64,000 nt of DNA, from positions 2,642,116-2,706,115 of the forward strand of contig JAJEKV010000100.1 in NCBI GenBank assembly GCA_021234155.1, in the 5' to 3' direction. Positions 9,168-21,138 of this stretch are shown here, in pieces; positions within the stretch are counted from its first letter, which is position 1; the number at the start of each line of letters is the position of its first letter. Made by a program: the position numbers and the translations under genes. The notes under the pieces were generated by a model. It made no database searches, was not told the origin of the DNA, and saw nothing but the letters and a program-made list of their open reading frames with translations. The stretch is from Isoetes taiwanensis. Lineage: Eukaryota > Streptophyta > Lycopodiopsida > Isoetales > Isoetaceae.

Positions 9168-9234
9168 ATCTCACGGTGTGCGCCCAGGGCTTAACCTAAA
9201 ATTTAGGTTTGTGCTCTGGCGCATACGGTGAGAC
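9168..9234. repeat. Inverted-repeat module 4
   Basis: The left arm ATCTCACGGTGTGCGCC pairs with the right arm GGCGCATACGGTGAGAC, with one or two mismatches. A second palindrome, AACCTAAAATTTAGGTT, lies inside the loop. Together with module 3 (about 212 bp away, centre to centre) it forms the upstream pair for the H3-like gene. It mirrors the 7066/7267 pair, whose centres are about 202 bp apart. Confidence 0.75.
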
Positions 9235-9429
9235 ATTCGTACCTTAGGTCAAAATTTAGTTCAACTTTTTAGTTTTCTTAGTTTTCAATTCTTCTAACTG
9301 TTACTAGCTTAGCATAAACTACAAAAAATGAAAAAAAAAAATTCCCACTTTTTCGAGGTTTGAGGATCCTACTAAGTTAGTACTACTAGGAGCATGGTCA
9401 GTGCTTTGCTCTTGGTCACCAAGAACATT

Positions 9430-9441
9430 GCTCTGATACCA
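9430..9441 (-). other. Retrotransposon primer binding site (tRNA-iMet)
   Basis: The minus strand reads TGGTATCAGAGC, complementary to the 3' end of plant initiator tRNA-Met, a common plant LTR-retrotransposon primer. It is separated from the LTR boundary at 9443 by one base, the usual layout at the 5' end of the internal region. It fixes the element's orientation as minus strand and puts the H3-like gene next in the transcript. Confidence 0.85.
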
Positions 9442-9442
9442 C

Positions 9443-11037
9443 TGTGACGTCCCCTACTCGTATACGGTGCACTCACCTTATACAAACAGGAGTTCATCCC
9501 CCATACCAGCTCCATGTTGATACAAGGCCCTCTACGTGTCACTGCAACCTTGATGAGTTCCAGTGGGAAGAATGAAGGGGTCATTTTACCCTGTCTCCCT
9601 TCAGGGCCTACCTAGCTGCAGAAGCATAAACATACATGTCAGTATATATACATCAATATCACATGACCATCACGAAGGATGGCTCACCACATACCTGCAT
9701 AGACAAAGATCAGCACATCACATAGGGAGAATCTACCCAAGGCTCAGACTCGAGAGGGATGACTGACGGCTTGGGCCTCCAGAAGTCATTGCAGACAGAA
9801 TTCATGGCAATGGATTGGCTGGCAATAGAACATGGCTTGGGGTAGTCCACTCCATCCGCCCCTCCTGTGCACACTTTGCAGAGTAGGTTGAAAAGTGTTG
9901 GGACCCGACTGTAGCCCGCCGGATGCATAGCCAAAGGGGCTATTCCTGGGTTGCATCTCCCCAGTTTCGATGGGGCAGGTAGGGATCGCTCCCACCAGAG
10001 GTTAGCATGCTGACTCAAGGTGACTAGAGGGCCACTGCCCGTACTCAACTGAACTCCATGGAAGGTGTCCACCACCCCAAGAGTGTCGAACCCAATGCAA
10101 AGCCCGCACGCAGTGGCAGAGCATTAGGCCTAGTCACTATAGTCCCCGATAGGCTTTACTACCAGAGGGACGTGATCATGAGTCAGGACATGTACCTCCT
10201 TGTAAGCCAGTCTGGCCCCTTCACCCACAACCAGGTGTGGTTCTTGTACACAGGCCGAATTTAATAGTGCATTAAAGAGGGTTGGCTAGGAGCATCATAC
10301 TACTAGGCTTTTAAGGCCTCTACCCCCCTTCCCAATACAATGAGTCCACAGAGATCATCATCACATACATATCATAGAAGAACTAAAGAATGAGATTTAA
10401 TCTAAATCACAGAGTTAGGTTCTTTAGTTAAGGCTTGGTATCTAGAGATCTAGATGGCTGCTATGGGCAAATCAATGGGCTAAACCTACTTACTCTATGT
10501 CTTGAAGGCGGTTTAGATTATTGAATTGACAAAATACCTGATCCCTGGCTTGCTCCTCCTGCTCTGAACTCGACCACGCTGCAGAACTGCTAGAAGATGA
10601 AGTTAGAAAGGGAAGCTGATGAGCTAGACTGTTCAGACAGACTTTGGGGGGCGAGATTGGCTCTTGGATCAAGCAAAACAGAGCCCTAGAAGGCTGTGGA
10701 TGAAAATAGAAAGTTAGGGTTTCCTATACTTATATAGACTAAGGGTTAGGGCTAGGGTTTCCCATTATCCCTTGAGCATGTGGGATAAATTGTGTGGCCC
10801 ACTTGCCTTTATTAACTAAGTGGCATAAAGTGTACACATGGGTAAGTGTGTACACATGGATAAATGTGCACATGAATAAATGTGCACGTAAATAAATGTA
10901 CACACCTTGCAAGTTGCCCCCTAGGGTGCTACTTGCTTGGCTACACGTCGGCGTACACGTCAATCGGGATGGCGTGTACGCGTGACGAGGCAGTATAGTA
11001 TACGTCCTGGGACCGTATACTGTGCTGGAACGTCACA
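9443..11037 (-). mobile_element. 5' LTR of an LTR retrotransposon (1595 bp)
   Basis: The ends are TGTGACGT...ACGTCACA, and the TG...CA terminal dinucleotides are extended by a second matched block (GTATACGGT / ACCGTATAC), unusually long terminal symmetry for an LTR. A primer binding site abuts the 9443 end. A TATATAA box on the minus strand lies at 10730-10736. A diverged copy of the same LTR occurs at 21139-24908. No 3' LTR was found below 5.4 kb, so the element is incomplete within the window or its far end was displaced. The LTR itself holds no supported gene. Confidence 0.8.
10730..10736 (-). promoter_or_regulatory. LTR TATA box
   Basis: TATATAA on the minus strand about 300 bp inside the 5' end of the LTR, a plausible U3/R promoter. 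Telomere-like CCCTAACCC text lies just upstream on the same strand. The older LTR copy at 21-25 kb has TATAAAAG at the corresponding place (about 23043-23050). Confidence 0.5.
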
Positions 11038-12830
11038 ATGTTTGTCTCAGTAGGATGCTAAAAATTAGTTGAGCGATTCAGGGCATTGGGTATGGAAGAT
11101 CGTGGGGCGATTCAGAGGACTGATTATATGCCATATATTCGACGGTAATGATTATTTATTTAGATGCACATCAAGGGAATGGTGCTGATTTTTTGTTTCT
11201 TATGTGGTATTTTCTCTGAGAGTTGTAATTGATCTAATCAGGGCAGATTCTTAGATATTCGCATGTATAATGCGGGCTTATATCCTTTGGTATCCTGAAT
11301 ATACATGTTTAATTTAGGCGATAGAGGATCCATATTGCCAAAGCTAGGGCCATCACTGTGAAACTTGGCGGCTTTCATTCACGGCAGTGGAAAATATGTA
11401 GCCATATTCTTGGAACGTACTGCTGCAGTTTTCCCAGATCCTCCCATTGAATTTATGCCATTGAATTTTTTTAGGCTATCTAGAGGACGAGTTTTTGCTT
11501 AATAGCTGTACATTAAAGCATTCTTTAGGTTTAGGAGATTTAATGCATATTTCTTTAGAATGGTGAAAGTACAGCTAGTTCAGACACAATATAAGCAGAG
11601 TATCATACATGAAAAATATCCCTTTGACATAGAATGATTGAAATGGAATGTAAACATTATTGAATATATTGTTATAAATCCTCTTGCATCCTCTTGCAAT
11701 CTTCGGAATAGTGTCCTCACAATCTTGAGAGTTTTTATTTTTCTTTGCGTTCTTAATGAAAGTTCTGATGGCAGAGTTGCATAATTCATTATGTTTTCTA
11801 GATTGTTGCAAATAGGAACTTTGTGAACCCATTGATTATAGAGGGATGTGAACATGTCTCCAGGTTATCCGGATTGTGGATAATACAAGCAACTAGGATA
11901 TCTACATATACACAATCCAATGCTTACAAAGAGTAAAGGGAAGTTGAAGTTTGCTAATGTTGCCTCTTCATTTTGCTTCAAGTGGCCTAAAGACTTAACA
12001 TTAGGTCTATCCATGGTGCAATATCTATAGGGCTCCTTAAATCATAACTGTCTGCCTTGGTGAATTGCTTGCTTCCTTATGAATACAAAAGGTTCGGTGG
12101 AGTTAATTGTATTGAACATTGGAAAAGAACTCAAATTTTATCTTCTAGAACCCATTTTGTTCTAACAAAAAGTGTAATCTTGTTCTATCTTGCATTGATT
12201 AACGAGATATGCTACATTCTATGAACATGTTGCAGCTAGAGTCCAAGCAACTTTTGAGCCTTTTGACCCGCAAACGATGTAAGCAACAACATTTATTTGG
12301 CTGGCACCCACAGTACAAGAACATGGGAGTGGAAGTTTTATGAGGGATGGAGAATAATGCCCATGCACGTATGCATGTTTGGCTTTTTGAGCATTATTTG
12401 CTAATTTATATATTCTTAGCACAACAATAATGTAGTAGGGCTCTCTCATATGCTTGGCAGTTTGTTAAAAGATTTAAGCATAACTATCATCATGGAGCAG
12501 GATTGAGATTATAAGTTTGGAACCAAACGTTGAAGCTTTTAAACTGTTCAGAATTGCATCAATTTATGTGTTTTTGAAGTGGAGGGAGCTCACATGTGTC
12601 AGTAAAAATTGGAATGAAACATATATGATGTTCTAAATCACTAGGGGAGTTGGGGAAGAGAAGTGTGCGTGGCGACCTTGGCCGCCATGATAAATTCCTT
12701 GTAATATAAACCATGAATTATTTGGCTTAGGTAATAATTTGGCTTCATATTTTTAACTTTCTTTCTCATTCTCTTGCTTCCATGGCCACTCCCCTAAGTG
12801 CCACCATATCATTACACCCCTGCCAATATG
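11038..12830. other. No gene recognised
   Basis: AT-rich DNA with no open frame that shows a recognisable domain on either strand. If the LTR element is intact on this side, the first bases (ATGTT...) would include its target-site duplication, but the partner copy is not visible. Confidence 0.4.
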
Positions 12831-13425
12831 CAGCAAGGTCTGAATGCACTTAGTAGTTTATGCAAGAATACCAAAATGCGGATCAACTTGGCCAAGTATA
12901 AGGTCCTCCTAGTATCCACTTCTAGGGAGCACATAGCGCTTCTCGCTTCACCTATCAGGGTGAAGATGTGCAGGTGACACAAACATACAAATACCTTAGG
13001 GCGGAGTTCACAACTACCATATACTAGGATACCGAGTGTCTGTAGGCTGGAAGGCTTTGTATACCATGCAGAACAATTGTCAAAGGAAAGAGATTTATGA
13101 TTGATCCCATCTTGCACACTTGTTTTGAGTTTTGTTGAGCCAATTCTTCTACATAGGGTCCAATGTTATTGCTCGCCACCCGGAAAGGCTTGGAACACCT
13201 CTAGAAGGCCTTTTGAGTCTGGCTCTTGGAGTTAAGCCTCATAGTTCTATATCCATTTCTTTCTACAAGAGACATGATTTCTTCCTCTTCAACATGCTAG
13301 CCTGGAATGCCACATACTCTACTATAAAAAGGTGGACAACATGGGAAACATTTGACTTTTTGAAAGGAACGCCACTTGAGCCTAATGTAGCGGCATTCAC
13401 TTCTTATTGCTTGTAGAATACATAG
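12830..13425 (+). pseudogene. Degenerate LINE reverse-transcriptase fragment
   Basis: Reading plus-strand frames in sequence gives LNALSSLCKNTKMRINLAKYKV followed, after a shift, by QVTQTYKYLRAEF. This matches the region of non-LTR reverse transcriptases just after the catalytic FADD box, up to the YKYLG(V)xF motif. Stops and shifts are frequent, so it is dead. It resembles the older LINE at 38.5-39.4 kb (SRSMQRMQKHLDTLASFYDIKDMKV), not the L1-type LINE next to it. Confidence 0.65.
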
Positions 13426-13512
13426 TAATGTAAAAGCAGTCCATGGACATTAAAAGATTATACAAACAATGGATGTTTGTTCACTATCCAATTTTGCATG
13501 AACAAGACATTG

Positions 13513-13666
<154 letters not shown>

Positions 13667-14099
13667 TATTTTTACATCATGCCACATTAGCAACATCCAT
13701 GAGGACATATGACGGACTCCCATGAGAATAAAAACATAATAACATGGAGAAGATGCTGCATAATCATTAGAAAATTCTTCATAAATGAGAGCAATGAGAG
13801 CTGGAGAAAAGAGATCCAAAGTTATCTGTGTAAAGAATCTATGAAATGGATAATATGCAAAACTAAATGTACATAATCTTGGCTTTAGGAGCAACATCAA
13901 ATAGTGAGGCTACCTTAATGACAAGAATTTTGCTCAAGTGGATTCTAGATTGATGGGATCCATGGACTAAGGTCCAAGATTTGTCACATTTGGCATAGGT
14001 CCTAACAAAACAAGCTTGCTTATTCCTAGTTAACTAGCCAGTAAATGTCAATTGCCAAGTATTGCCATGCTCAAAAACCCTAAATTTAAAACACCTAGC

Positions 14100-14410
14100 A
14101 GATGGGACAGAGAGACGGACGTCTTCGCCATCCACCAGGACAGAGTGGGGTAATTAGCCCACCGACTGGTGCCTTCTACTAAGCTACAAACACCAAGCTA
14201 TCCGGCCCTGGAGATACAACAGCCACAAAGGATGGACAAAAGGAAACGAATAAACAAGGGAACCAGGAGTAGATGGTGCAAATAGGGGGAGGCAAAGCTA
14301 TGGGACAGAGAGACGGACGTCTCCGCCATACACCAGGGCAGTGTGGAAAATAGCCCACCGGCTGGTGCCTACCACTAAGCAACAGACATCAACTTCTCCG
14401 GCCCCATAAA
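14100..14410. repeat. Two-unit direct repeat (~198 bp period)
   Basis: TGGGACAGAGAGACGGACGT, CCATMCACCAGG, TAGCCCACCG and CTGGTGCC recur in the same order starting near 14102 and 14302, each running about 110 bp and ending in a CCGGCC(C/T) block. No gene is evident in either unit. Confidence 0.7.
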
Positions 14411-15039
14411 ACGCGTATACAAGTGTGACTTTTTGCCACGTATGACTTTTTGCCAACTGCAGAATGGCCAACAAAAGTGGAATAGGGAATAGCACAATCA
14501 ATTATGCTGCAGGCCTTCAAAAAACTCGAAGATGAGGACGTTCATCTAATCAGGTTTTTTCATTTGAATTGAATAGCTAGTAACACACAAAACAAGGGAA
14601 GGGTGATACCACTATCTGCATAATCTGGATGATTGATCTTTTCATTCTTTTATCCTCATTGATTGGCTGTTGTAGGCTATGAAATTGGATGGTTTCTTTG
14701 CACAATGCATCAGTTCTATCAACATAGTATATGCATGCTATGTATGAAATTAGGAAGTCTCTTTAGACGCTTTACACTAATATAAATCTGGACTATTAGG
14801 CAGTGACTACATAAGTTGGGGATAGTGTAGTTAGAATATTTCAAGATGGTGTATAAATACGGACCTTTGGACACGTGATGTTATGTTGACAGTAATTACT
14901 ACACATTCATAGCTCCGGATTGGAGCTCTAATCAGTACTAATCAGTTTAGTTTAGAGTTTTTGCAGCCTAACAATAATGGCGTGGGAAAAATCCAAAATC
15001 CAGAATGACAGAAAACGGATCTGATAATAATACTGTGCA

Positions 15040-15640
15040 TCAGTGAGCCCATTACTATTAAGGTTTTTCCTCGAAAACCCTTCGGGGCGGGGTTTTTTAA
15101 TCCTGATAGTAATCGGCATCACTAATAGATAGAGCAGAGTGAATATGTCGACTATGTGACTCAGGAAAAATAGAAGACGAAGCACGTATGGTCAAGGAAT
15201 GCCCGGTCTACACAGACATAAGGTCCAAATTTAACAAGGTCAGGTGGGATTTCCCACTCCCAGCACTGATGGACAAAGAAGAGACACTCACAGATGTAGC
15301 GAAAGCTATAAAAGAGATGATAATAAGACACCGGGGGGTGCACAAAGAGAGAGGGCTAATAATCTGAGAAGCACTGTTGAGGCGAATCAGAGAGGCCCAC
15401 AAAGTACAGTTCAAAACTGTTTATAACGATGCATTGTGTATGGCCAAGAAGCCAGCTATAAGCACGATGCGGGTATTACAAAGAACAAGAGAAGCCCGCT
15501 AGATGGCTACATAAACCTATGCGTCTGTTTGTTGGCAGCACCCTATTGGGAGCTCGCAGGATGCTACACAAGTCCGGGGGCCTCACGGCCTGAGGGACGT
15601 TAATGTATATTCTATTCTATTCTATTCTATTCTATACTAA
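15040..15640 (+). mobile_element. Truncated LINE 3' end with (TATTC)n tail
   Basis: An open stretch from about 15189 reads MVKECPVYTDIRSKF and later MIIRHRGVHKER, which looks like the extreme C-terminus of a LINE ORF2. It is followed by noncoding DNA ending in five TATTC units (15608-15635). Upstream, 15066-15105 (GGTTTTTCCTCG...GGGGTTTTTTAATCC) is matched by 47856-47895, so this text belongs to a repeated family. No target-site duplication was identified. Confidence 0.5.
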
Positions 15641-15649
15641 TACCTCCAA

Positions 15650-16600
15650 ATCCTAATATCATATAACCCAAAGTAGCAACCTTAAAAAGGTATACGCCCC
15701 AAACCTTAGAAATTTTAGTCCATGACTCCCATTTTTGAAGAGTATAGGTTATTAAAAGCATAGCAAAATGCTTGTGTACCCTCTTATCGTCTTATGGACT
15801 TGGGGTCTTGAAGTCTATAATCGATCTTGATATTATGGCAAAATGGTTTCGAACTTGTTGGATTTATGCACACCACAGATATTAAGAATCATCAGAGTCG
15901 GATTGTGAAGCCAATGAATTTACTTAGTTTTTATACATATACATAGATATAAGCCACATATTTCAAACAAATTAGGTCATGAGCTATACAAATTTCCCAA
16001 GGGTCTCATATAATGTAGGTCATACATAATATATGAGTGGATGATATGGGTTTTTTTATAGCCTAAAGCAAACCAATACACACGAGAAGGGAGTTTTTTT
16101 TGGGGACAATCTAGTGCAGGATACATATGAAACGAGATTTTAGAACCTAAAAAGGCAACCATACATGTGAAGGGCAATAATATGTCCCAAGAGGGATGAT
16201 GCCTAATGTGGTATGATGTAAAAAATGCAAGTCACTTCACTTCACTTCCTCGCACATGGAATATTACCTTTACTGTAGGTGACATCTCCAAGACAAATTT
16301 GTATGAGGTGAGCTTTTTTTTTTTTTCTATATGGTTTACATATACATGCATATAGCTCATGCTTTTATAACAGGTAAATTCATATAATAGGTAAATAGAA
16401 AAAGCCATGGATATCTTAATCCATAAAATTATCATGTCCACGTGGTTGACAAATTTTACTTTCAATACCTTTATCAATTGAATATACATTTGATTGTCCG
16501 ACTATATGCAATAGTGAAAATATCGAGCATGAAAAACATAGGACCTTCAAGGCCATTTATGTACAGTGTGATGAAAATTATGCACCATTGTGGGGTGTTG
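15650..16600. other. 3' flank of the aminotransferase gene, no gene recognised
   Basis: AT-rich noncoding DNA between the LINE tail and the stop codon of the aminotransferase gene at 16639. No domain-bearing open frame was seen. Confidence 0.45.
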
Positions 16601-16638
16601 GTCACCAAGTAAAACATCTTTGCTCGAGCTGAGCAGTT

Positions 16639-19312
16639 CTACACTCGGGAGGCAATAAGGGGAGTGCGGGTCTTAAGGTAAGCTGCAGCAGCAGCCACTC
16701 CACTTCCTAAGGTCACAGGGTACCCAACATCCTGAAGCACAAGCTCCACACCGGCCAAAGCTCCAAGAAGTTGTAACTATAAAAGATTAAAAAGCACAAG
16801 AGTGTCAGTAATTGTATTGTATAAAGAAACCATCAACTTGTCATTCCCTATAAGAATAAAAAAAGTTGCATTGTGTGCAACTTGCCATGTTAAAAAATGC
16901 ACTTGTGACAAACAAAATGGTAATGAGTAGAGAAGACCTCATTGATAAAACCCAAATGGCCAATCCGAAAAACTTTGCCAGCAACCTTGTTCAATCCAAC
17001 TCCGAGGCTGAGATTGTATTTCTTCCAGGCAACCTTCACAACGTCTCCACTGTCGATCGATGGAGGGACTACAACTGCGGTTACTGTATCACTGTGCCAT
17101 TCAGGTCGTTGGGTACATATCTTTAATCCCCAAGCTTGAACAGCTAACCTGGAGCACAATACAATTCATTCAGTTAAATTAGCAAATTAAGGTAGACTAG
17201 TTATTATAATGGGAGATTTACTATGAGATCTCAGAGAGTATATTTCACTAGCATAACTACATAGCATACAGTACATGACTCTAAGTAGGCTGTAACTCGT
17301 TATTGATTTTCCTACAACTTGGGAAAGTTCATTGAGTAGCAACCACATTCATATGAAGAACATACTTTGCCATAAACCTAAGCTGAGGATCAGATGCAAG
17401 ATATGCATGCAAAGGTAAGTTCAAACTGATCAGAACTAGGGTATGTGCACCAAACATAGAAAATGATAAGCCGCATTGTTTAAGTACCTTGTTGCTTGGC
17501 CAAGTCTGTTGTGCCTGTTTATGACGTTGTCAAGGCCTTCTTCAAAAATGAGATCGAGAGAGGCGCGCAGGGCATAGAGCAGCTGGCTTGAAGGTGTATA
17601 AGGCCAGTAGCTTCCTGCCTTGTAAAACTTCATATAGTCTGCCCAATCGAAGAAAACCCTAACAGACTTGGCAGTTTTTGCTGCTTCCAGTGCCTTCGGA
17701 CTTGCGCACACAATTCCTAGTCCTGTTGGAAGTCCTAGCGCCTTCTGTGATCCAGTAAGTGCTACATCTACTTTCCATTCATCCATTCGGAAGTCTATAG
17801 CTCCAACTGATGAGACTCCATCTACTAACAACAGTGCGGGATGCTTGAATTCATCTGTTGCAAATACACGAGTAATCAGCTTAGTAGTCTCTATATTCTG
17901 AGAATTTATTTAAGCTAATGAACAAGATTAGCTGAAAGCACTGCAATATTCTTGCAGAAAAGCATGCTTATTGATAGTTTACAGGTTTATAATGGGTATA
18001 GCATTCTGAGAAATCCTTTAGTGGAAAGAACCAATATGAACTCTAAAAATAGAAGAGCATTATGTTCAAGTCTCTCTTGGAACATTTAGGGGACAGTCAT
18101 CTATCCCCATAGGATGTTGCCATGTGGTATGATGTACAAAATACTAACTATCTATCTATCTATTCCAGAAGGAAGGTAAGCAACATATGTGCTTATCATT
18201 AACCACTGACACAAGGATTTTCAATCCTTTATATGTGCTAAGACACGAGGATTTTGAGTCCTTTGCATTCTTTTCTTTCCTTTTATAAAGGTTATGAAAA
18301 TGCAGACAAAGGATTTTAGTATTACCAATAACGCTCCTGATTTCTTTGATGTTGTTGGTAACTCCTGTGGACGTTTCATTGTGAACAACACATACAGCTT
18401 TGATGGAGTGGTTATAATCTGCTCTAAGCTTTGCCCTCAATACATTTGCATCTACTCCTGCTCCCCAGTCACATTCCACTACATCCACATTGAAGTTGAG
18501 CCTTTGCATTTGGTCAATCCAAAGAAGACTGAATTGGCCAAATCGAAAACTTATTATCTTATCCCCTGGGGATAATGTGTTTGTCAAGGCACTCTCCCAT
18601 GCTCCAGTCCCTTACAGTCACAAATTGGTGTATATTCAGCAAAACTTCAAATTCTGAAAGCAATGCTTTCATGCAGATACTTGAATGCTATTGTGATTAT
18701 AACTTGGATGGAAGTATAACTTTTTATAAACGTTCAAGAAATGCAGGGCGATGAAGATTATCAGTTCACTCTCAAGAATTTTCATTTTTATGAACATCTC
18801 AGACTTCATAAGAGGAATGTATCTCAAATCAGATAACTCAAAATTGCAACACAGACAGTATTTTTGCAAACAAATGAAAACAAACATCAACAAAAGGGTA
18901 AGAAAAAAGTAGGAAATTATCCAATTACAAAGTCTTATGAAGATATATCAAAAACTGATCGACAAAGTAGCTTACAAACTGGTTCAAATGCATAAAGTAG
19001 TAACAAAGATCACAATGCAAAGGACCAAGCAGAAAATAATGAAATTCATGAAGACAGAAAAGGAATGTCCTACAAAGTCATTCAAATGCAACAAGAAAGA
19101 ACCATACCAGTGGTTGGAAAAATGAAGGAAGTAGCAGAATGGGTCTTAAAGAGGCGCTTGACATCTTCAATGACAGATTTAGAGAGTTTTGGAAAGGCAG
19201 GAGAACGATGATCCTCATTATTTCTGCTGAAAGCCTGCTGGACCTGCTCAGGGACATTAGTAGGGCCTGGAACGAACAGATGGTTTCTTCCGGGGCCTGG
19301 GTAGTACTCCAT
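16639..19312 (-). CDS. AGT1: Serine:glyoxylate aminotransferase, peroxisomal
   Basis: This PLP enzyme transfers the amino group of serine (or alanine) to glyoxylate in peroxisomes, a core photorespiratory step giving glycine and hydroxypyruvate. Five exons join in frame through GT-AG introns: 19108-19312, 18326-18610, 17488-17854, 16938-17148 and 16639-16776. They total 1206 nt, or 401 residues, the same length as Arabidopsis AGT1. The start MEYYPGPGRNHLFVPGP fits the family N-terminus. The PLP lysine is K201 in VALTGSQKALGLPTG. Other landmarks are NTLSPGDKIISF, HNETSTGVTN, WPYTPSSQLLYALRA and GLNKVAGKVFRIGHLG. The C-terminus is ...PLIASRV. SRV is a variant peroxisomal targeting signal where Arabidopsis ends SRI. 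I see no frameshift or premature stop, and it looks functional. Confidence 0.95.
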
Positions 19313-21138
19313 ATCTGCTCGGCCTCCACCGGAACAATGCAGTCCATTGGATTAAAAGGGTCGAAAGGATTTGGAATCTGTGGCTCCTAGGGGATGCTTT
19401 ATGTGTGGTAGTTTTACTTTGTGTTCAATTTCCAGTTGATCCCTCCTATGGCTGAAAAGTGCTTACCATAGATTTAATATCACAATCTCATTTGGGTTCA
19501 CAATTTTGCCCCTTATGGTTTTGCACACGTTGCATCTTTAACCTAAATTCTTGGTCGTTACCTTTTTTTGCATCCCTGGCAAATTGCCCTTATCCTCTTC
19601 CCTGTTACCTTGGCACCAAGTGGCATTATCCGAAATGTGAATTTATTGGGCCTCCAATGTCAATGGCTATAACAGGACACAAATAAAAATGTTCCATGGC
19701 TATAACATGACAACATTTCTCAAGCCCAAATCTTGCTTGCATTTTGAGCCACACTTTTTGATGACGTACCTCTTGAATGATGTGTGAAGGAGTCTGGGCT
19801 TGAAGAACTCGAAGATTGGGACTACAAACCTTTAGCTAAGACAATAAAGTTGTAAAGTGAATTTTATTCAATGCAAAGACTTCTTACATGTATTGTATTC
19901 TTTAATTGAAAAGTCTATTTGCACTGTTTATTGAATTGTAAAGTAATATTTTATTTTCCCATTGCTGCCAACCCCCCTTTGCACCAACCCCCATCGTGTG
20001 TAACCTCCATTGATGTCACCTTACAATTTTGCTTGACGGCTCCGCCCTACCATTCATAGCCCATTTTGGCGAAGATCTCGACACATATTCCAGGTATGGC
20101 ACCTCCCTGCTCGATGAATCTATAGCTAATTGATTGATCTCTCTGGTCATTTGATGTTTTAGGATGTACTACGATAGCTAAGATATGATGCTTATCTTGT
20201 ATGCATGTAAAAGCACAACTCTAGGATAGCTAAAGACCTTGGCCAAAAGATTAATAGTGATGCATCATTAGTATGCTCCAAGTTTATTGAACCTCATTTG
20301 GCTCCCAAGACAAGCCCACTTGTTATCTCAATATTACCTTTGGAGCATTGGACAAAAGCTTGAGTACTATTTTCATGGGTCCAAGGTTGCAACCCAAGCG
20401 GCCCCAACTAGGATTGTGTCTGGCTTCGTTAAGCGGTTATCCTTTCCCTAAATGGGATCGTATCTCTGTGGAAGTAGAGTTATGGGTGATCCAAAACTTG
20501 CTCCTGAGGTTTCTAAGACAATAATTAGCTGGGGTTTACCAAGTAGACTGCGGGGCAGCATTATGGGCTTTGTTGTTAGTGTCGTGGTCCCTAAGCCTAA
20601 AGTTCCACCTCTAATGTAAATGTTTGATCATGCAAGAGGTAGATGGAATTGCAACCCTAGCTTATGACATCTAGTTTGATTAAGGTAAGATGATTTATCA
20701 CTTTTTCCTTATGTATCCTTGTTGGTAATTGCAAGTGTTAGGTGCACCCCGTCTTTTTTCCGTGAAGAAATGCCCTAGTTGGCATTTGTCTATGTATCAG
20801 GAGCTTGGGCATAGGAGGGACCAGTGGGAACTCTTTGGGGAGGAGTTGCCCGACACTTTAGGACTAACTGTCCCAGTTGTTAGTTAGCTATGAGATCTCA
20901 TCAAAACAAAGAACCCAGACTGCACAAGACCATGAAAACACCTAAAGTTAGCCCAAAAACATTTTTTCTACCCAAGAATTTGGTAAAATTAGTCCCACGT
21001 CGAAGTACAATAGATCATAAAAATATAAATGTAATTTTAATTAGAGGTCACATGTAAACCGGTGTCAGTCATTTTTACCATAGCTTTTGCTAGAAGTTTC
21101 TATTTGACATAATTATTTGGGCCACTAGATAGCCATAG
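19313..21138. other. 5' flank of the aminotransferase gene, no other gene recognised
   Basis: This contains the promoter and leader of the aminotransferase gene (minus strand, from 19313 upward) and then AT-rich DNA. No second gene or clear TATA box could be singled out with confidence. Confidence 0.4.

Noticed and set aside
10490-10963. Small minus-strand ORFs inside the LTR as genes
   Set aside because: They lie within U3/R sequence, have no domain, and are not preserved in the older LTR copy as far as I can see.
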